Below, piece after piece: positions 1 through 7,880 of a stretch of DNA of 64,000 nt. The stretch's first letter is position 1; each line of letters begins with the position of its first letter. Under the pieces are notes generated by a model. The model saw nothing but the letters and a program-made list of their open reading frames with translations. It did no database searches and had not been told where the DNA came from. The stretch spans positions 56,728-120,727 of the forward strand of contig CCFE01000016.1 in assembly GCA_000752035.1 (NCBI GenBank). The letters run 5' to 3'. The stretch is from Bacillus rubiinfantis. Its GTDB lineage: Bacteria > Bacillota > Bacilli > Bacillales > Cytobacillaceae. The translations under genes were made by a program, and so were the position numbers.

Positions 1-735
1 ATATTTGCAGTATCTGTAAATGTAAGCCCAGCATTAGCCAAGAGCATATCTGACATACCCGTCATTGGCTCAATTGTGAAGGTCATTACTTTTACTGAAT
101 TTAACAAAAACGAAAAAGATTATAATGCAAGTATTAAAGTACCAAAGGTCTCCAACATAGAAAATAAACAATTGGAAAGCAGCCTAAATCAAAAGTATTT
201 ATCTGAGAGTAAACAATTATATCAGGAATTTACAAAGGAAATGGAAAAAATGAAAGAGTCTGGCGGCGGTCATTTATCAGTTGACTCTGGCTTTGAAGTA
301 AAAACAGATGATGAACGACTATTCTCAATCGGCCGTTATGTTGTGAAAACTCAAGCGTCGGCCGCGGAAACGATTAAATACGATACGATTGATAAGAAGA
401 AACAGATTCTCCTTACCCTGCCAATTTTGTTTAAATCAGATAATTACATCAACACCATCAGTGAGAATATTAAAGATCAAATGCGGCAGGAAATGAAGCG
501 GGATCCAAATAAAGTATATTGGCTCAGCGATAGTCCAGGAAATGAAGACCTAAATCCTGAAGATTTGTTTAACAGCATTTCTGCTAAGCAAAACTTCTAC
601 ATTAACAAGGACCATAAATTAGTCATCTCATTTGATGAATATGAAGTGGCCCCTGGTTATATGGGGGCAGTAGAATTCACTATCCCAACGAAAGTAATTG
701 CCAAGGAATTGGTCGGGGATGGTTATATTAAATAA
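1..735 (+). CDS. RsiV-like anti-sigma factor, C-terminal part (DUF3298), 5' end outside window
   Basis: The reading frame is open from base 1, so the GTG at 76 is not the likely start. The first 26 codons encode the end of a membrane segment followed by a D-I-P-V-I-G stretch, the juxtamembrane pattern of RsiV (anti-SigV, lysozyme receptor of Bacillus). The remainder fits the extracellular DUF3298 domain and ends in a conserved-looking EYEVAPGYMGAVEFTIP segment. By family knowledge such proteins sit in the membrane and hold an ECF sigma factor until cleaved. The sigma factor should lie upstream outside the window. A generic DUF3298 surface protein is the alternative. Confidence 0.75.
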   Translation: MFAVSVNVSPALAKSISDIPVIGSIVKVITFTEFNKNEKDYNASIKVPKVSNIENKQLESSLNQKYLSESKQLYQEFTKEMEKMKESGGGHLSVDSGFEVKTDDERLFSIGRYVVKTQASAAETIKYDTIDKKKQILLTLPILFKSDNYINTISENIKDQMRQEMKRDPNKVYWLSDSPGNEDLNPEDLFNSISAKQNFYINKDHKLVISFDEYEVAPGYMGAVEFTIPTKVIAKELVGDGYIK

Positions 736-762
736 GCTGTAGCTAAATGATTGGAAATTCTT

Positions 763-800
763 AAAAAGGAGACACCCAGGAAGTAAAGGTGTCTCTTTTT
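763..800 (+). terminator. Rho-independent terminator after RsiV-like gene
   Basis: Eight-base stem GAGACACC/GGTGTCTC (769-776 with 788-795) followed by a T run, 30 bases after the stop codon. Confidence 0.85.
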
Positions 801-960
801 AATCCTGATTATCAAAGAGAAGTACAATAGCAATTTTTTTTGGCTATGTTAAACTTGTCAATTATTAAAATATCAATCCTTTCGATTTTTTACCAAAACG
901 TTCATACCAATTGTAATTATAACTATTAAGATTAATAGTATTGTGTCCGGATATATATTT

Positions 961-1410
961 TCAAATCTGCTTTTTTACGAACAGGGCAATATCCTGCCGT
1001 TCACGTGGAGTTAAATTAATAATGAAGTAGCCAATGATTAGGATTAAGATGATTAACGAATAGAAGAAGGCATTCACTGGGTGGTCATGATCAACAATAA
1101 TGATTCTTACCATCGCGGTAATCCCAATGTAGAGCAAATACCTAATTGGGAAATGATAGTTTTCCTTAAAGTATTTCACAATCATCGAAATGAACTCGAA
1201 GTATAAGAAAAAGATGAGGATATTGGCTAGGAATAATTTAAAATCATTGCTGCCTCCGTTAAGCAAAATTTGCAGGAAAACAACTAATTCCTTCACAAGT
1301 AAAAAAGCGATGATGATTCCTAGTAAAATGAGGGATAGGTTCAAAAATAATTGAAAAATCTTCGGGATTAAGTATCGGGTGCTGGTAAAGTTCCTTTTTA
1401 TCTCGTCCAT
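961..1410 (-). CDS. psiE: PsiE-family phosphate-starvation-inducible membrane protein
   Basis: 149 residues with four hydrophobic segments (about 17-50, 58-80, 90-108, 112-133). The motif with T-A-M-V-R-I-I-I-V-D-H-D-H matches the conserved ITAxVRxIIVDH signature of the PsiE family. The biochemical role of PsiE is not settled. It lies 88 bases downstream of pstS on the same strand but behind a terminator hairpin, so transcription may be partly separate. The pstS/PhoP-like context supports a phosphate-starvation link. Confidence 0.85.
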   Translation of the reverse strand: MDEIKRNFTSTRYLIPKIFQLFLNLSLILLGIIIAFLLVKELVVFLQILLNGGSNDFKLFLANILIFFLYFEFISMIVKYFKENYHFPIRYLLYIGITAMVRIIIVDHDHPVNAFFYSLIILILIIGYFIINLTPRERQDIALFVKKQI

Positions 1411-1440
1411 GCATATTCCTCCTACTAGAAGCTATTGGTG

Positions 1441-1485
1441 AAAAAACTGCCTGACCCTTGGCATTTTATGCTCCAAGATCAGGCA
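1441..1485 (-). terminator. Terminator downstream of pstS
   Basis: Inverted repeat at 1449-1461 and 1473-1484 (GCCTGA-TTGG pattern). Read on the minus strand it is followed by TTTTTT. It separates pstS from psiE. Confidence 0.8.
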
Positions 1486-1498
1486 TTGTAGTCTAATC

Positions 1499-2422
1499 TT
1501 AAATTTCCTTTTGGTTTCCTTCAGCATCACGTTCTACCTGCATTTTGGTGACTGGAAGATAGCCTTGTTCCTGCAGCAGACCATTCTGAATATGATCAGA
1601 CATCATGTAATCAAGGAATGTCTTCGCTAAGTCGGTTGCTTCTCCTTTTGTATAAGAGTGCTGGTAGGCCCATACTGGAAACTTGCCGGATTGGACATTT
1701 TCAGCAGTTGGTTCAACCCCATCAATCGCCAGCGGTGTTACAGAATCATCAGTAAAGTAGGAGAATGCCAAGTACCCAATAGAACCTTTTGTCTCTTTAA
1801 TTATTTTTTTTACAGTATTAGAAGAATCCTCCGTAATCCCCTCAGCAGGTGTTGCCCCATCTAAGGCATACTTATTAAATACTGCCCGTGTGCCTGATGA
1901 ATCTGGACGGTTTACAAGAACAATCCTTTGATCTTGACCGCCAAGCTCTTTCCAGTTCTTAATTTTCCCAGTAAAAACGTTAATCAAATCTTCCTTTTTA
2001 ATATCTTTAATACCAACGTCTGGGTTAACAGCGGCAGTCATCCCTACAACAGCGACTTTATGATCAACCAGCTGGTCAGCCGGGATACCTTCTTTTTCTT
2101 CCGCAAATACGTCGGAGTTACCGATTTGAACAGATCCATCTGCAACCTGAGAAAGGCCTGTACCCGATCCGCCTGCATTTACTTGGATATCTACCTTTGG
2201 ATTTTCAGCCATAAATTCCTCAGCCGCGGCTGCTATTAATGGCTGCATTGCCGATGAACCTGAAATGACCAACGAACCCGATAACTCTTTCTTTTCCTTT
2301 GTTTTCAGTGCTTCATTACTGGCACTACCTTTTGGCTTTTCATTGCCGCTTCCACAAGCAGCCATGACCACCAATAATGCCGTGAGTAATGCGAACAGGC
2401 TTAGATGTTTTAGTCTTTTCAT
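1499..2422 (-). CDS. pstS: Phosphate ABC transporter substrate-binding lipoprotein PstS
   Basis: 307 residues. A signal peptide ends in lipobox V-M-A-A-C, so the mature protein is a lipid-anchored binding protein. The fold follows PBP-like phosphate binders: ISGSSAMQPL near residue 53, GGSGTGLSQVADG in the middle and NRPDSSGTRAVF near 170, which carry the phosphate-contacting Ser/Asp/Arg residues. Usual length for the family. The permease and ATPase genes pstC, pstA and pstB are not next to it; psiE follows instead. So this may be an accessory or relocated PstS that feeds a transporter encoded elsewhere. Confidence 0.92.
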   Translation of the reverse strand: MKRLKHLSLFALLTALLVVMAACGSGNEKPKGSASNEALKTKEKKELSGSLVISGSSAMQPLIAAAAEEFMAENPKVDIQVNAGGSGTGLSQVADGSVQIGNSDVFAEEKEGIPADQLVDHKVAVVGMTAAVNPDVGIKDIKKEDLINVFTGKIKNWKELGGQDQRIVLVNRPDSSGTRAVFNKYALDGATPAEGITEDSSNTVKKIIKETKGSIGYLAFSYFTDDSVTPLAIDGVEPTAENVQSGKFPVWAYQHSYTKGEATDLAKTFLDYMMSDHIQNGLLQEQGYLPVTKMQVERDAEGNQKEI

Positions 2423-2609
2423 TTGCTAAAATTCCTCCTATTAACCTATGTTTTTTTTGTTTTCCCTTACAAGGATTACTATAAAAAACAAGTATTAACG
2501 GAGAATAAATTAAAAGTAAATGTTAGGTTAATAACTTTTAATTCTGTGTAAATAACAAATTTACTCAAAGGAATGAAAGATTAGCAGGTTTTCCATTCAT
2601 TAATAATTC

Positions 2610-2637
2610 TTAACATGCACTTTATATTTGGTTAACA
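2610..2637 (+). promoter_or_regulatory. Pho box (PhoP binding repeats)
   Basis: Three hexamers TTAACA (2610-2615), TTTATA (2621-2626) and TTAACA (2632-2637) are each separated by exactly 5 bases, giving the 11-base period known for Bacillus PhoP boxes (TT(A/C/T)A(C/A/T)A repeats). The site lies in the divergent region between pstS and the response regulator gene. Confidence 0.7.
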
Positions 2638-2720
2638 ATTGTTTCATAAAATTGGAGATAATCACTTTTTCTTTCTCTAGATTATTTTGTAAACTAAGCA
2701 AAGATTTTACGGGGGGTATT

Positions 2721-3434
2721 ATGAAAACTAAAGTGCTACTTATCGATGATGAACCGTCGATTATTACCTTACTGGAATATAATTTAGAAATGGCAGGTTT
2801 TCAAATCATAACTGCAACCGACGGCATAGAGGGTCTGAAACTTGCAATATCGGAAGCGCCGGATATTATCATATTGGATGTAATGCTCCCGCAATTGGAC
2901 GGAATGGAAGTATGTAGGCAGCTTCGGCAAGATAAGATCATGACTCCCATTATCATGATTTCAGCTAAGGATGAAGAAATTAACAAGATTTTGGGGCTCG
3001 AATTTGGCGCAGATGATTATATCGTGAAGCCGTTTAGTACCAGGGAGGTTGTTTCCAGGGTAAAGGCTGTTTTACGAAGGGCAAAGCCACCGTTAGAAGC
3101 TGCAAACGAAAATGATATGGAGGATAAACAAATAATCATTGGGGAAATTACCATCTATCCCAGTAATTTTGAAGTATATTTCCAAGATAATCTATTAGAA
3201 TTAACCTTAAAGGAATTTGAATTGCTTTTCTATTTAGCGCAGAATAAAGGCAGAGTGGTCTCCCGCGAACAATTGCTCAGTGCTGTGTGGAAGAATGACT
3301 ACTCTTGTGGCACAAGAATTGTGGATGTACATATCTCACATATACGGGAAAAGCTTGGGGAAAAAAATAAATCAGCATATATCAAAACTTACCGCGCCAT
3401 TGGCTATAAACTCGATGACCCCCTGATTAAATAG
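2721..3434 (+). CDS. OmpR-family response regulator, PhoP/PhoB-like
   Basis: 237 residues from the ATG at 2721, which follows a G-rich ribosome site; an upstream in-frame start at 2628 is rejected because it lacks one. Receiver domain about 4-118 with acidic pocket D9/D10, phospho-acceptor D53 and K103. A winged-helix DNA-binding domain fills about 140-235. Divergent from pstS across a Pho box, which suggests a PhoP-type role. No histidine kinase gene follows, so it is an orphan here and would need a kinase from elsewhere. Other OmpR subfamilies cannot be excluded. Confidence 0.85.
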   Translation: MKTKVLLIDDEPSIITLLEYNLEMAGFQIITATDGIEGLKLAISEAPDIIILDVMLPQLDGMEVCRQLRQDKIMTPIIMISAKDEEINKILGLEFGADDYIVKPFSTREVVSRVKAVLRRAKPPLEAANENDMEDKQIIIGEITIYPSNFEVYFQDNLLELTLKEFELLFYLAQNKGRVVSREQLLSAVWKNDYSCGTRIVDVHISHIREKLGEKNKSAYIKTYRAIGYKLDDPLIK

Positions 3435-3552
3435 TAAGGACAGTCATTTCCCTAATGTTTCACCATACTTTCCCTAAAAATATAGTAACATAGCATTCAT
3501 TCTGGTAGTTTTACTTGATTTCCAGAGGGAAGACATAAAGAATGCAGTAATA

Positions 3553-3577
3553 AATCCTATCAACTAGTGATAGGATT
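3553..3577. terminator. Hairpin between convergent genes
   Basis: Perfect 10-base stem AATCCTATCA/TGATAGGATT with a 5-base loop between the response regulator and the FliL-like gene. No long T run, so terminator function is tentative. Confidence 0.45.
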
Positions 3578-3585
3578 CTTAAGTC

Positions 3586-4062
3586 TTATTGGACGACTTT
3601 CTTTGTTAAATACAGTTTTAAGATCTTGCCTTCTTCCAGTTGTTGGTTTAGATGGTCTTGCGCTTTCTTCAAGAAGGAGTCGACAAATTTTTGGTTTTTT
3701 AGTTGGTCTGAAGTGGTGGTGGATAATTCACGAATAAGATAATCCTTTAATTGAAATTCCCGTTTGCCTGCTTCTTCAGCACTTTCTTTACTGTCCGTTA
3801 CCGCACTAATCGCCAGGGCGACAAATGAACCTTCTCCTTTTAGATTAGCAGTCATTTCTTCAAAGGCAACCGTCTGTGATTCTAGCTCTTTCGTCGGCAT
3901 GGAAGCAATCAATTTCTCGGGATCGGTGATTTTTGTAGCGGCTTTCGCATTAGTATCTGTGAAATACTTCATGATGAAAGGGGGTTTCATATAAAAAATC
4001 CCTCCAGCCACACAAAGGACGAATAACGAGATAAAGACGATGGTTTTGTTCTTTTTCTTCAT
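3586..4062 (-). CDS. FliL-like single-pass membrane protein, outside a flagellar locus
   Basis: 158 residues from the ATG at 4062, which sits 9 bases after GAGGTG; the GTG at 4074 overlaps that ribosome site. One N-terminal transmembrane helix (about 7-27), a linker, then a FliL-type domain: an FVALAISAVTDS strand, a charged helix ending in LKDYLIRELS, and a C-terminal LYLTKKVVQ strand that matches the typical ending of FliL (xxFTxFVxQ). FliL supports the flagellar stator. No flagellar genes are nearby, so the partner is unknown. Confidence 0.6.
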   Translation of the reverse strand: MKKKNKTIVFISLFVLCVAGGIFYMKPPFIMKYFTDTNAKAATKITDPEKLIASMPTKELESQTVAFEEMTANLKGEGSFVALAISAVTDSKESAEEAGKREFQLKDYLIRELSTTTSDQLKNQKFVDSFLKKAQDHLNQQLEEGKILKLYLTKKVVQ

Positions 4063-4262
4063 GTTGGAGTACACCTCAATGTATGTAATGTTGTCTCTTA
4101 TACTAGCGTTAACCTTGTGGTTGTATCACAAACAAGGATCTAAGACTATTTTAGTATATCAATCTTCAACAAATAGGAAATAGGAACTAGTTCCCGATTG
4201 GTGAAAAATTTAAGAAACTTATTAATTTTTCAGCAAAATCCCCAACTTACACCTAAAGTGTG

Positions 4263-4291
4263 TTGACATAACAAAAGGCATCCTCTACTAT
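4263..4291 (+). promoter_or_regulatory. SigA-type promoter of the TetR gene
   Basis: TTGACA at 4263-4268, 17-base spacer, TACTAT at 4286-4291. The operator palindrome follows directly. Confidence 0.65.
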
Positions 4292-4295
4292 TTAT

Positions 4296-4311
4296 ATAGA
4301 CCAATTGGTAT
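4296..4311. promoter_or_regulatory. Putative LmrA-like operator 1
   Basis: ATAGACCAATTGGTAT lies just after the -10 element, placed to block initiation. It shares TAGAC half-sites with the second palindrome at 4932-4943 and resembles the ATAGACC-type operator known for LmrA/YxaF of B. subtilis. Confidence 0.6.
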
Positions 4312-4334
4312 AATTTTTATAATGGGGTAATACA

Positions 4335-4901
4335 ATGACTGAGAAGGAAAATTCAAAGGATAAATTAATCAAGACGGCGTCTCGGCTCTTTCAGTTGCAA
4401 GGATATCATGCAACTGGATTAAATCAAATTACTAAAGAAAGCGGCGCACCAAAGGGATCATTATATTATCATTTTCCAGGTGGTAAAGAACAACTAGCTC
4501 TTGAAGCGGTGCAATTGACTGCTAAATTTGTCTCTGATCAAATAAAATGTGGCCTAGATTCTTCACCCGATCCGGTAAAGGCCATTCAGGGGTTTGTCGA
4601 GGATATCGCAGCGCAATTTCAAAAATATGGGGGTAAAGGCGGCGTTCCGATTGCATCAATTGCACTTGAAACAGCTCTTATCAGCGAACCATTAAGAAAA
4701 GCATGTCAAACTGCCTATAAAAATTTTCAAGATGCGTTTACCCAGAAATTATTAACTGCCGGATATGAGACAAATCATGCGAAAGAATTAGGCATTGTTA
4801 TCAATACAATGGTTGAAGGGGCATTTTTACTATCATTTACAATGGGCAATAGTGAACCATTACGATTAGTTGCAAAACAAATTCCAGTTCTACTGCAATA
4901 G
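4335..4901 (+). CDS. TetR-family regulator, LmrA/YxaF type
   Basis: 188 residues. The N-terminal helix-turn-helix (about 10-55) includes TKESGAPKGSLYYHFPGGKEQL, a hallmark of the LmrA/YxaF subgroup. The C-terminal ligand-binding region has the group's GGVPIASIALETA stretch. It is the first gene of a run with an SDR, a flavin reductase and a glutathione peroxidase, 73 bases before the next gene. Two matching palindromes, one at its own promoter and one before the SDR, suggest autorepression and control of the downstream genes. The inducer is unknown. Confidence 0.85.
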   Translation: MTEKENSKDKLIKTASRLFQLQGYHATGLNQITKESGAPKGSLYYHFPGGKEQLALEAVQLTAKFVSDQIKCGLDSSPDPVKAIQGFVEDIAAQFQKYGGKGGVPIASIALETALISEPLRKACQTAYKNFQDAFTQKLLTAGYETNHAKELGIVINTMVEGAFLLSFTMGNSEPLRLVAKQIPVLLQ

Positions 4902-4931
4902 ACAGAACTGGTACTTTAACAATCTTATATG

Positions 4932-4943
4932 TAGACTGGTCTA
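4932..4943. promoter_or_regulatory. Putative LmrA-like operator 2
   Basis: TAGACTGGTCTA is a palindrome except for its central pair, 32 bases before the SDR start codon. It has the same TAGAC half-site as operator 1. Confidence 0.6.
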
Positions 4944-4974
4944 ATTTTATAAAATCATTGAGAGAAGGATTATC

Positions 4975-5829
4975 ATGAAAGTTTTAGTAACAGGGGCATC
5001 AGGTAATGTCGGTCGGTATGTAACAGAAGAATTGGCAAACATGGGGGAACAAGTAGTAGCTGCCGGTACTAATCCTAAGAAGTTAAGTGAATTGTTTGAA
5101 GATAAGGTGGATACCATTACCTTCGATTTTACCAATAAGGGAACCTTTACCAACGCGCTCGAAAATGTCGATCGAGTCTTCCTGATGAGACCGCCTCACC
5201 TTGGAAAACCTGAAGACTTATACCCATTCATTGATGCAATGAAAGCGCACAAGATAAAATTGGTATCGTTCTTATCACTTATGGGGGTGGAAAAAAATAC
5301 AATTCCCCCTCACCATAAAATTGAAAAATATATTGAAGCATCTGGAATTCCCTATGCCCATATCCGGCCCGGGTTCTTTATGCAAAACGTATCAGGCGTT
5401 CATTCTGTTGAAATTAAAGAGAAGAACCAAATCTTCATTCCTGCAGGAAATAGCAAAACAAGTTTTATCGATGCAGAGGATATTGGGCTTTCTGTCGCCA
5501 CTTTACTGCACAATCCTGAAAAATATAAAAATACTGCTCACACCATTACTGGATCAGAGGCCCTAGATTATTACCAAGTAGCAGAGATCTTAAGCAAAGT
5601 TACAGAGAAGCACATTACCTACGCCAAACCAGGATATCTGAAATATAGAAGATATTATATTAACAATCGCGGACTCGATAAAGCATACGTAAATGTGACG
5701 GTTGCCTTGTATTTTATGACGAGGATGGGGACTGCAAAAGATGTGACAGATGACTTTTTTAAATTAACAGGCAGACAACCGCGCACCTTTGAAGAATTTG
5801 CAATCGCGAATGTAAATTGTTTTAATTAA
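4975..5829 (+). CDS. NmrA-like SDR, NAD(P)-binding oxidoreductase
   Basis: 284 residues. The N-terminal Rossmann motif VTGASGNVGRYV (about 5-16) is the atypical-SDR GxxGxxG pattern. A central FLSLMGVEKNTIPPHHKIEKYIEASG region and the IRPGFFMQN segment are typical of the NmrA/QorB group. Such proteins act as quinone or nitro reductases or as NADP sensors. ATG after AGAAGGA. It sits between an operator palindrome and a flavin reductase gene 24 bases downstream, consistent with a redox or detoxification operon. The substrate cannot be read from sequence. Confidence 0.85.
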   Translation: MKVLVTGASGNVGRYVTEELANMGEQVVAAGTNPKKLSELFEDKVDTITFDFTNKGTFTNALENVDRVFLMRPPHLGKPEDLYPFIDAMKAHKIKLVSFLSLMGVEKNTIPPHHKIEKYIEASGIPYAHIRPGFFMQNVSGVHSVEIKEKNQIFIPAGNSKTSFIDAEDIGLSVATLLHNPEKYKNTAHTITGSEALDYYQVAEILSKVTEKHITYAKPGYLKYRRYYINNRGLDKAYVNVTVALYFMTRMGTAKDVTDDFFKLTGRQPRTFEEFAIANVNCFN

Positions 5830-5853
5830 AAAAATAAAAAAGGGGATGGGGTA

Positions 5854-6561
5854 ATGGGGATTCTAGGGGATATAGCACCTCTCTTTAAAAAGAGGGAGCT
5901 GGCATTGGTAGAGGTTTATCAAGAATTTGACGATATCTATACGTTCATTTTTAAAAAAGAGCAAAACCTATCGTGGAAAGCAGGGCAACATGGAGTTTTC
6001 ACAATCCTGCATAAAAAGATAAACAAGCCAACTCGGCCATTCACCTTGGCATCGGCACCTTCAGAGAATATAGTCAAAATATCGATGCGAATTGGTGAAA
6101 ACCCAAGTGAATTTAAAAAAGCCATGTTAGAATTAGAACAAGGGATGAAAATTAGTATGCGCGGGCCGATTGGTCCTCTTTACATCAATGATGATCATCC
6201 TTCGCTACTTGTTGCTGGAGGGATCGGTATTACTCCGTTTCGAGCGATGCTGAAGGAGGCGGAACATCACCCTAACCGTACCGCACCGCTGGAACTGCTC
6301 TATATTAGCAGGGGCGAGAACTTCCTTTATAAAGATGAATTGGCTGAAATAGCAAAAACGACGTCCATTCAAGTAAACTTCCTAAACGCTAGAGAAGACT
6401 TGTATCAAGGAATAGATGAATTTATCACCATGCATAAACATAATGGCAGATTTTACGTGGCTGGCGAGAAAACCATGGTTGACTCCGTCGCTACCTATTT
6501 AAAAAACAAAAATATAGCCAAGAGTCAAATTAAAAAAGATGTATTTATCGGCTACAAATGA
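5854..6561 (+). CDS. FNR-type flavin oxidoreductase
   Basis: 235 residues. FAD-binding motif RPFT (61-64) in the RPFTLASAPS segment, and NAD(P)-binding GGIGITP (122-128), give the ferredoxin-NADP reductase fold. There is no 2Fe-2S domain at either end, so it would need a separate redox partner. ATG after a GGGGATGGGG stretch, 24 bases behind the SDR. Candidate roles are electron supply to the neighbouring enzymes or general flavin reduction. Confidence 0.85.
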   Translation: MGILGDIAPLFKKRELALVEVYQEFDDIYTFIFKKEQNLSWKAGQHGVFTILHKKINKPTRPFTLASAPSENIVKISMRIGENPSEFKKAMLELEQGMKISMRGPIGPLYINDDHPSLLVAGGIGITPFRAMLKEAEHHPNRTAPLELLYISRGENFLYKDELAEIAKTTSIQVNFLNAREDLYQGIDEFITMHKHNGRFYVAGEKTMVDSVATYLKNKNIAKSQIKKDVFIGYK

Positions 6562-6590
6562 TTTAGCGGAATAAGAATGGAGGGTTTGGT

Positions 6591-7067
6591 ATGACTATTT
6601 ATCAGTTTTCAGCACCTTTGATCAACGGTGAAGAAAAGTCACTAATGGATTATAAAGGGAAAGTGTTATTAATCGTCAATACAGCGACAAAGTGCGGCTT
6701 CGCTCCACAATTGAGAGAACTGCAAGAGTTACATGACCGCTACAGCATGCAAGGCTTTGAAGTATTAGGTTTTCCGTGTAATCAGTTCAAGAATCAGGAA
6801 CCTGGTTCTGATGGACAAGTAGCAGAAACGTGTCAGATTAATTTTGGAGTGACCTTTCCGCTATTTAAAAAGATTAACGTAAAAGGGGAAGCGGCTCATC
6901 CGCTGTATAGATATTTAACAAAAGAGAAAAAGGGGTTATTCACATCGGATATAAAATGGAATTTTACTAAATTCCTAATCGACAAAGGCGGGAATGTCTT
7001 TAAGCGTTATGCGCCAACAACATCACCATTGAAGATAGAAGAAGATATCAAAGGATTATTAAAATAA
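6591..7067 (+). CDS. Glutathione peroxidase family thiol peroxidase
   Basis: 158 residues, normal for bacterial GPx/BsaA. The peroxidatic cysteine is C35 in NTATKCGF, with the FPCNQF motif (Q65) and a second cysteine C81 in the family position used as the resolving residue. W-N-F in the C-terminal third completes the catalytic set. Bacilli use thioredoxin rather than glutathione with this family. It ends the TetR-SDR-FNR run and is followed by a strong hairpin, so it is probably the last gene of the operon. Confidence 0.92.
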   Translation: MTIYQFSAPLINGEEKSLMDYKGKVLLIVNTATKCGFAPQLRELQELHDRYSMQGFEVLGFPCNQFKNQEPGSDGQVAETCQINFGVTFPLFKKINVKGEAAHPLYRYLTKEKKGLFTSDIKWNFTKFLIDKGGNVFKRYAPTTSPLKIEEDIKGLLK

Positions 7068-7076
7068 CCCTTGTCA

Positions 7077-7132
7077 AATGCCACGCCCCGCTGCGGTTTA
7101 AATTAAACAAACACCATCGGGGTCGTGACATT
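7077..7132. terminator. Terminator between GPx and DinB genes
   Basis: Long imperfect inverted repeat, AATGCCACGCCCCG against CGGGGTCGTGACATT, with an A/T-rich loop. It separates two convergent genes. Confidence 0.6.
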
Positions 7133-7144
7133 AGCACTATTTTT

Positions 7145-7633
7145 TTAGGATTTCATTGCTTCCAGCTCTTCTTTGCTGGGACCATATACGCCAGGAACCT
7201 TCAGGCCAGCCTGTCTCATCAGAACCGTCAATTGTCCGCGATGATGTGCCTGATGTTGAATGAGGAGACGGAAAACGGCTTGGAGCGGCATATCCGTCCC
7301 AAATAAATTCACCACTTCGTTCATTTTTTCCTCTGAAATCTGGTCAGAAGCAGCTTGTGATAACCGCTGACTTACTGTTTGGTAGGTCTCACTGATTTCA
7401 GCAGCTGACTTCGGTGCTTCCTTCTGCAGATCTGGAGCCTCGAAGTTTACTCCTACCTGTGAAGGAAAATAGTAAACCGCTCCAGTAATGTGCCATGCCA
7501 AACTCCCAATGCTATATAATCCCGGGGCAACCTCCTGACTCAACGATTCATCGGTCAGCGCGTCCAATACCTTTTTTGTAACTGCTGCTTCTTGTTTCCA
7601 TTCGTTTAAAAAATCATTTACTGATGTAAACAT
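7145..7633 (-). CDS. DinB-fold metal-dependent protein
   Basis: 162 residues forming a predicted four-helix bundle. The metal-binding histidines are visible as W-H in SLAWHITGA (about 46-53) and the HQAHHRGQL motif near 125-134, the DinB/YfiT signature. Members bind a divalent metal and often act as thiol S-transferases (bacillithiol in Bacillus), though most are uncharacterised. Monocistronic, with GGAGG before the ATG. Confidence 0.85.
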   Translation of the reverse strand: MFTSVNDFLNEWKQEAAVTKKVLDALTDESLSQEVAPGLYSIGSLAWHITGAVYYFPSQVGVNFEAPDLQKEAPKSAAEISETYQTVSQRLSQAASDQISEEKMNEVVNLFGTDMPLQAVFRLLIQHQAHHRGQLTVLMRQAGLKVPGVYGPSKEELEAMKS

Positions 7634-7701
7634 TCCAGTTCCTCCCTTGAAAATAATTGAAACGTCTAATCTTAGTATAGTTGTATTGCAAAATTTTTAG
7701 T

Positions 7702-7760
7702 AGTAATACGCTACAGTTTAACCCCTTTCTCAAAAAGGGGTTAAACTGTAGCGTATTACT
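7702..7760. repeat. Perfect 27-bp inverted repeat
   Basis: Arms 7702-7728 and 7734-7760 are exact reverse complements around a 5-base loop. It lies upstream of the DinB gene and about 75 bases from the Tn3 end. It lacks a clean T run, so it is not an obvious terminator; it could be the relic of another element. Confidence 0.85.
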
Positions 7761-7829
7761 TGCGAATCCAAACCGCACCGGCGGAATCGTCTGCACTTTT
7801 CAGAAGCTTGGATTCATTTAATCACTGAG

Positions 7830-7834
7830 AAATA
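7830..7834. repeat. Left 5-bp target-site duplication of Tn3-family element
   Basis: AAATA directly before the left terminal inverted repeat; the same pentamer follows the right end at 11027-11031. Confidence 0.85.
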
Positions 7835-7872
7835 GGGGTAGTACCAGCGAAGCTGTCACTACCCGCAATAAG
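7835..7872 (+). repeat. Left terminal inverted repeat of Tn3-family element
   Basis: Begins GGGGTAGTACCAGCGAAGCT and ends GCAATAAG; matches the right end at 10989-11026 in inverted orientation with few differences. Confidence 0.9.
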
Positions 7873-7880
7873 GAATAATA

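Noticed and set aside
7762..7822. Possible C-terminal remnant of a gene (minus strand, ending W-I-R-K)
   Set aside because: Only 19 codons with a stop just upstream; no family recognised.
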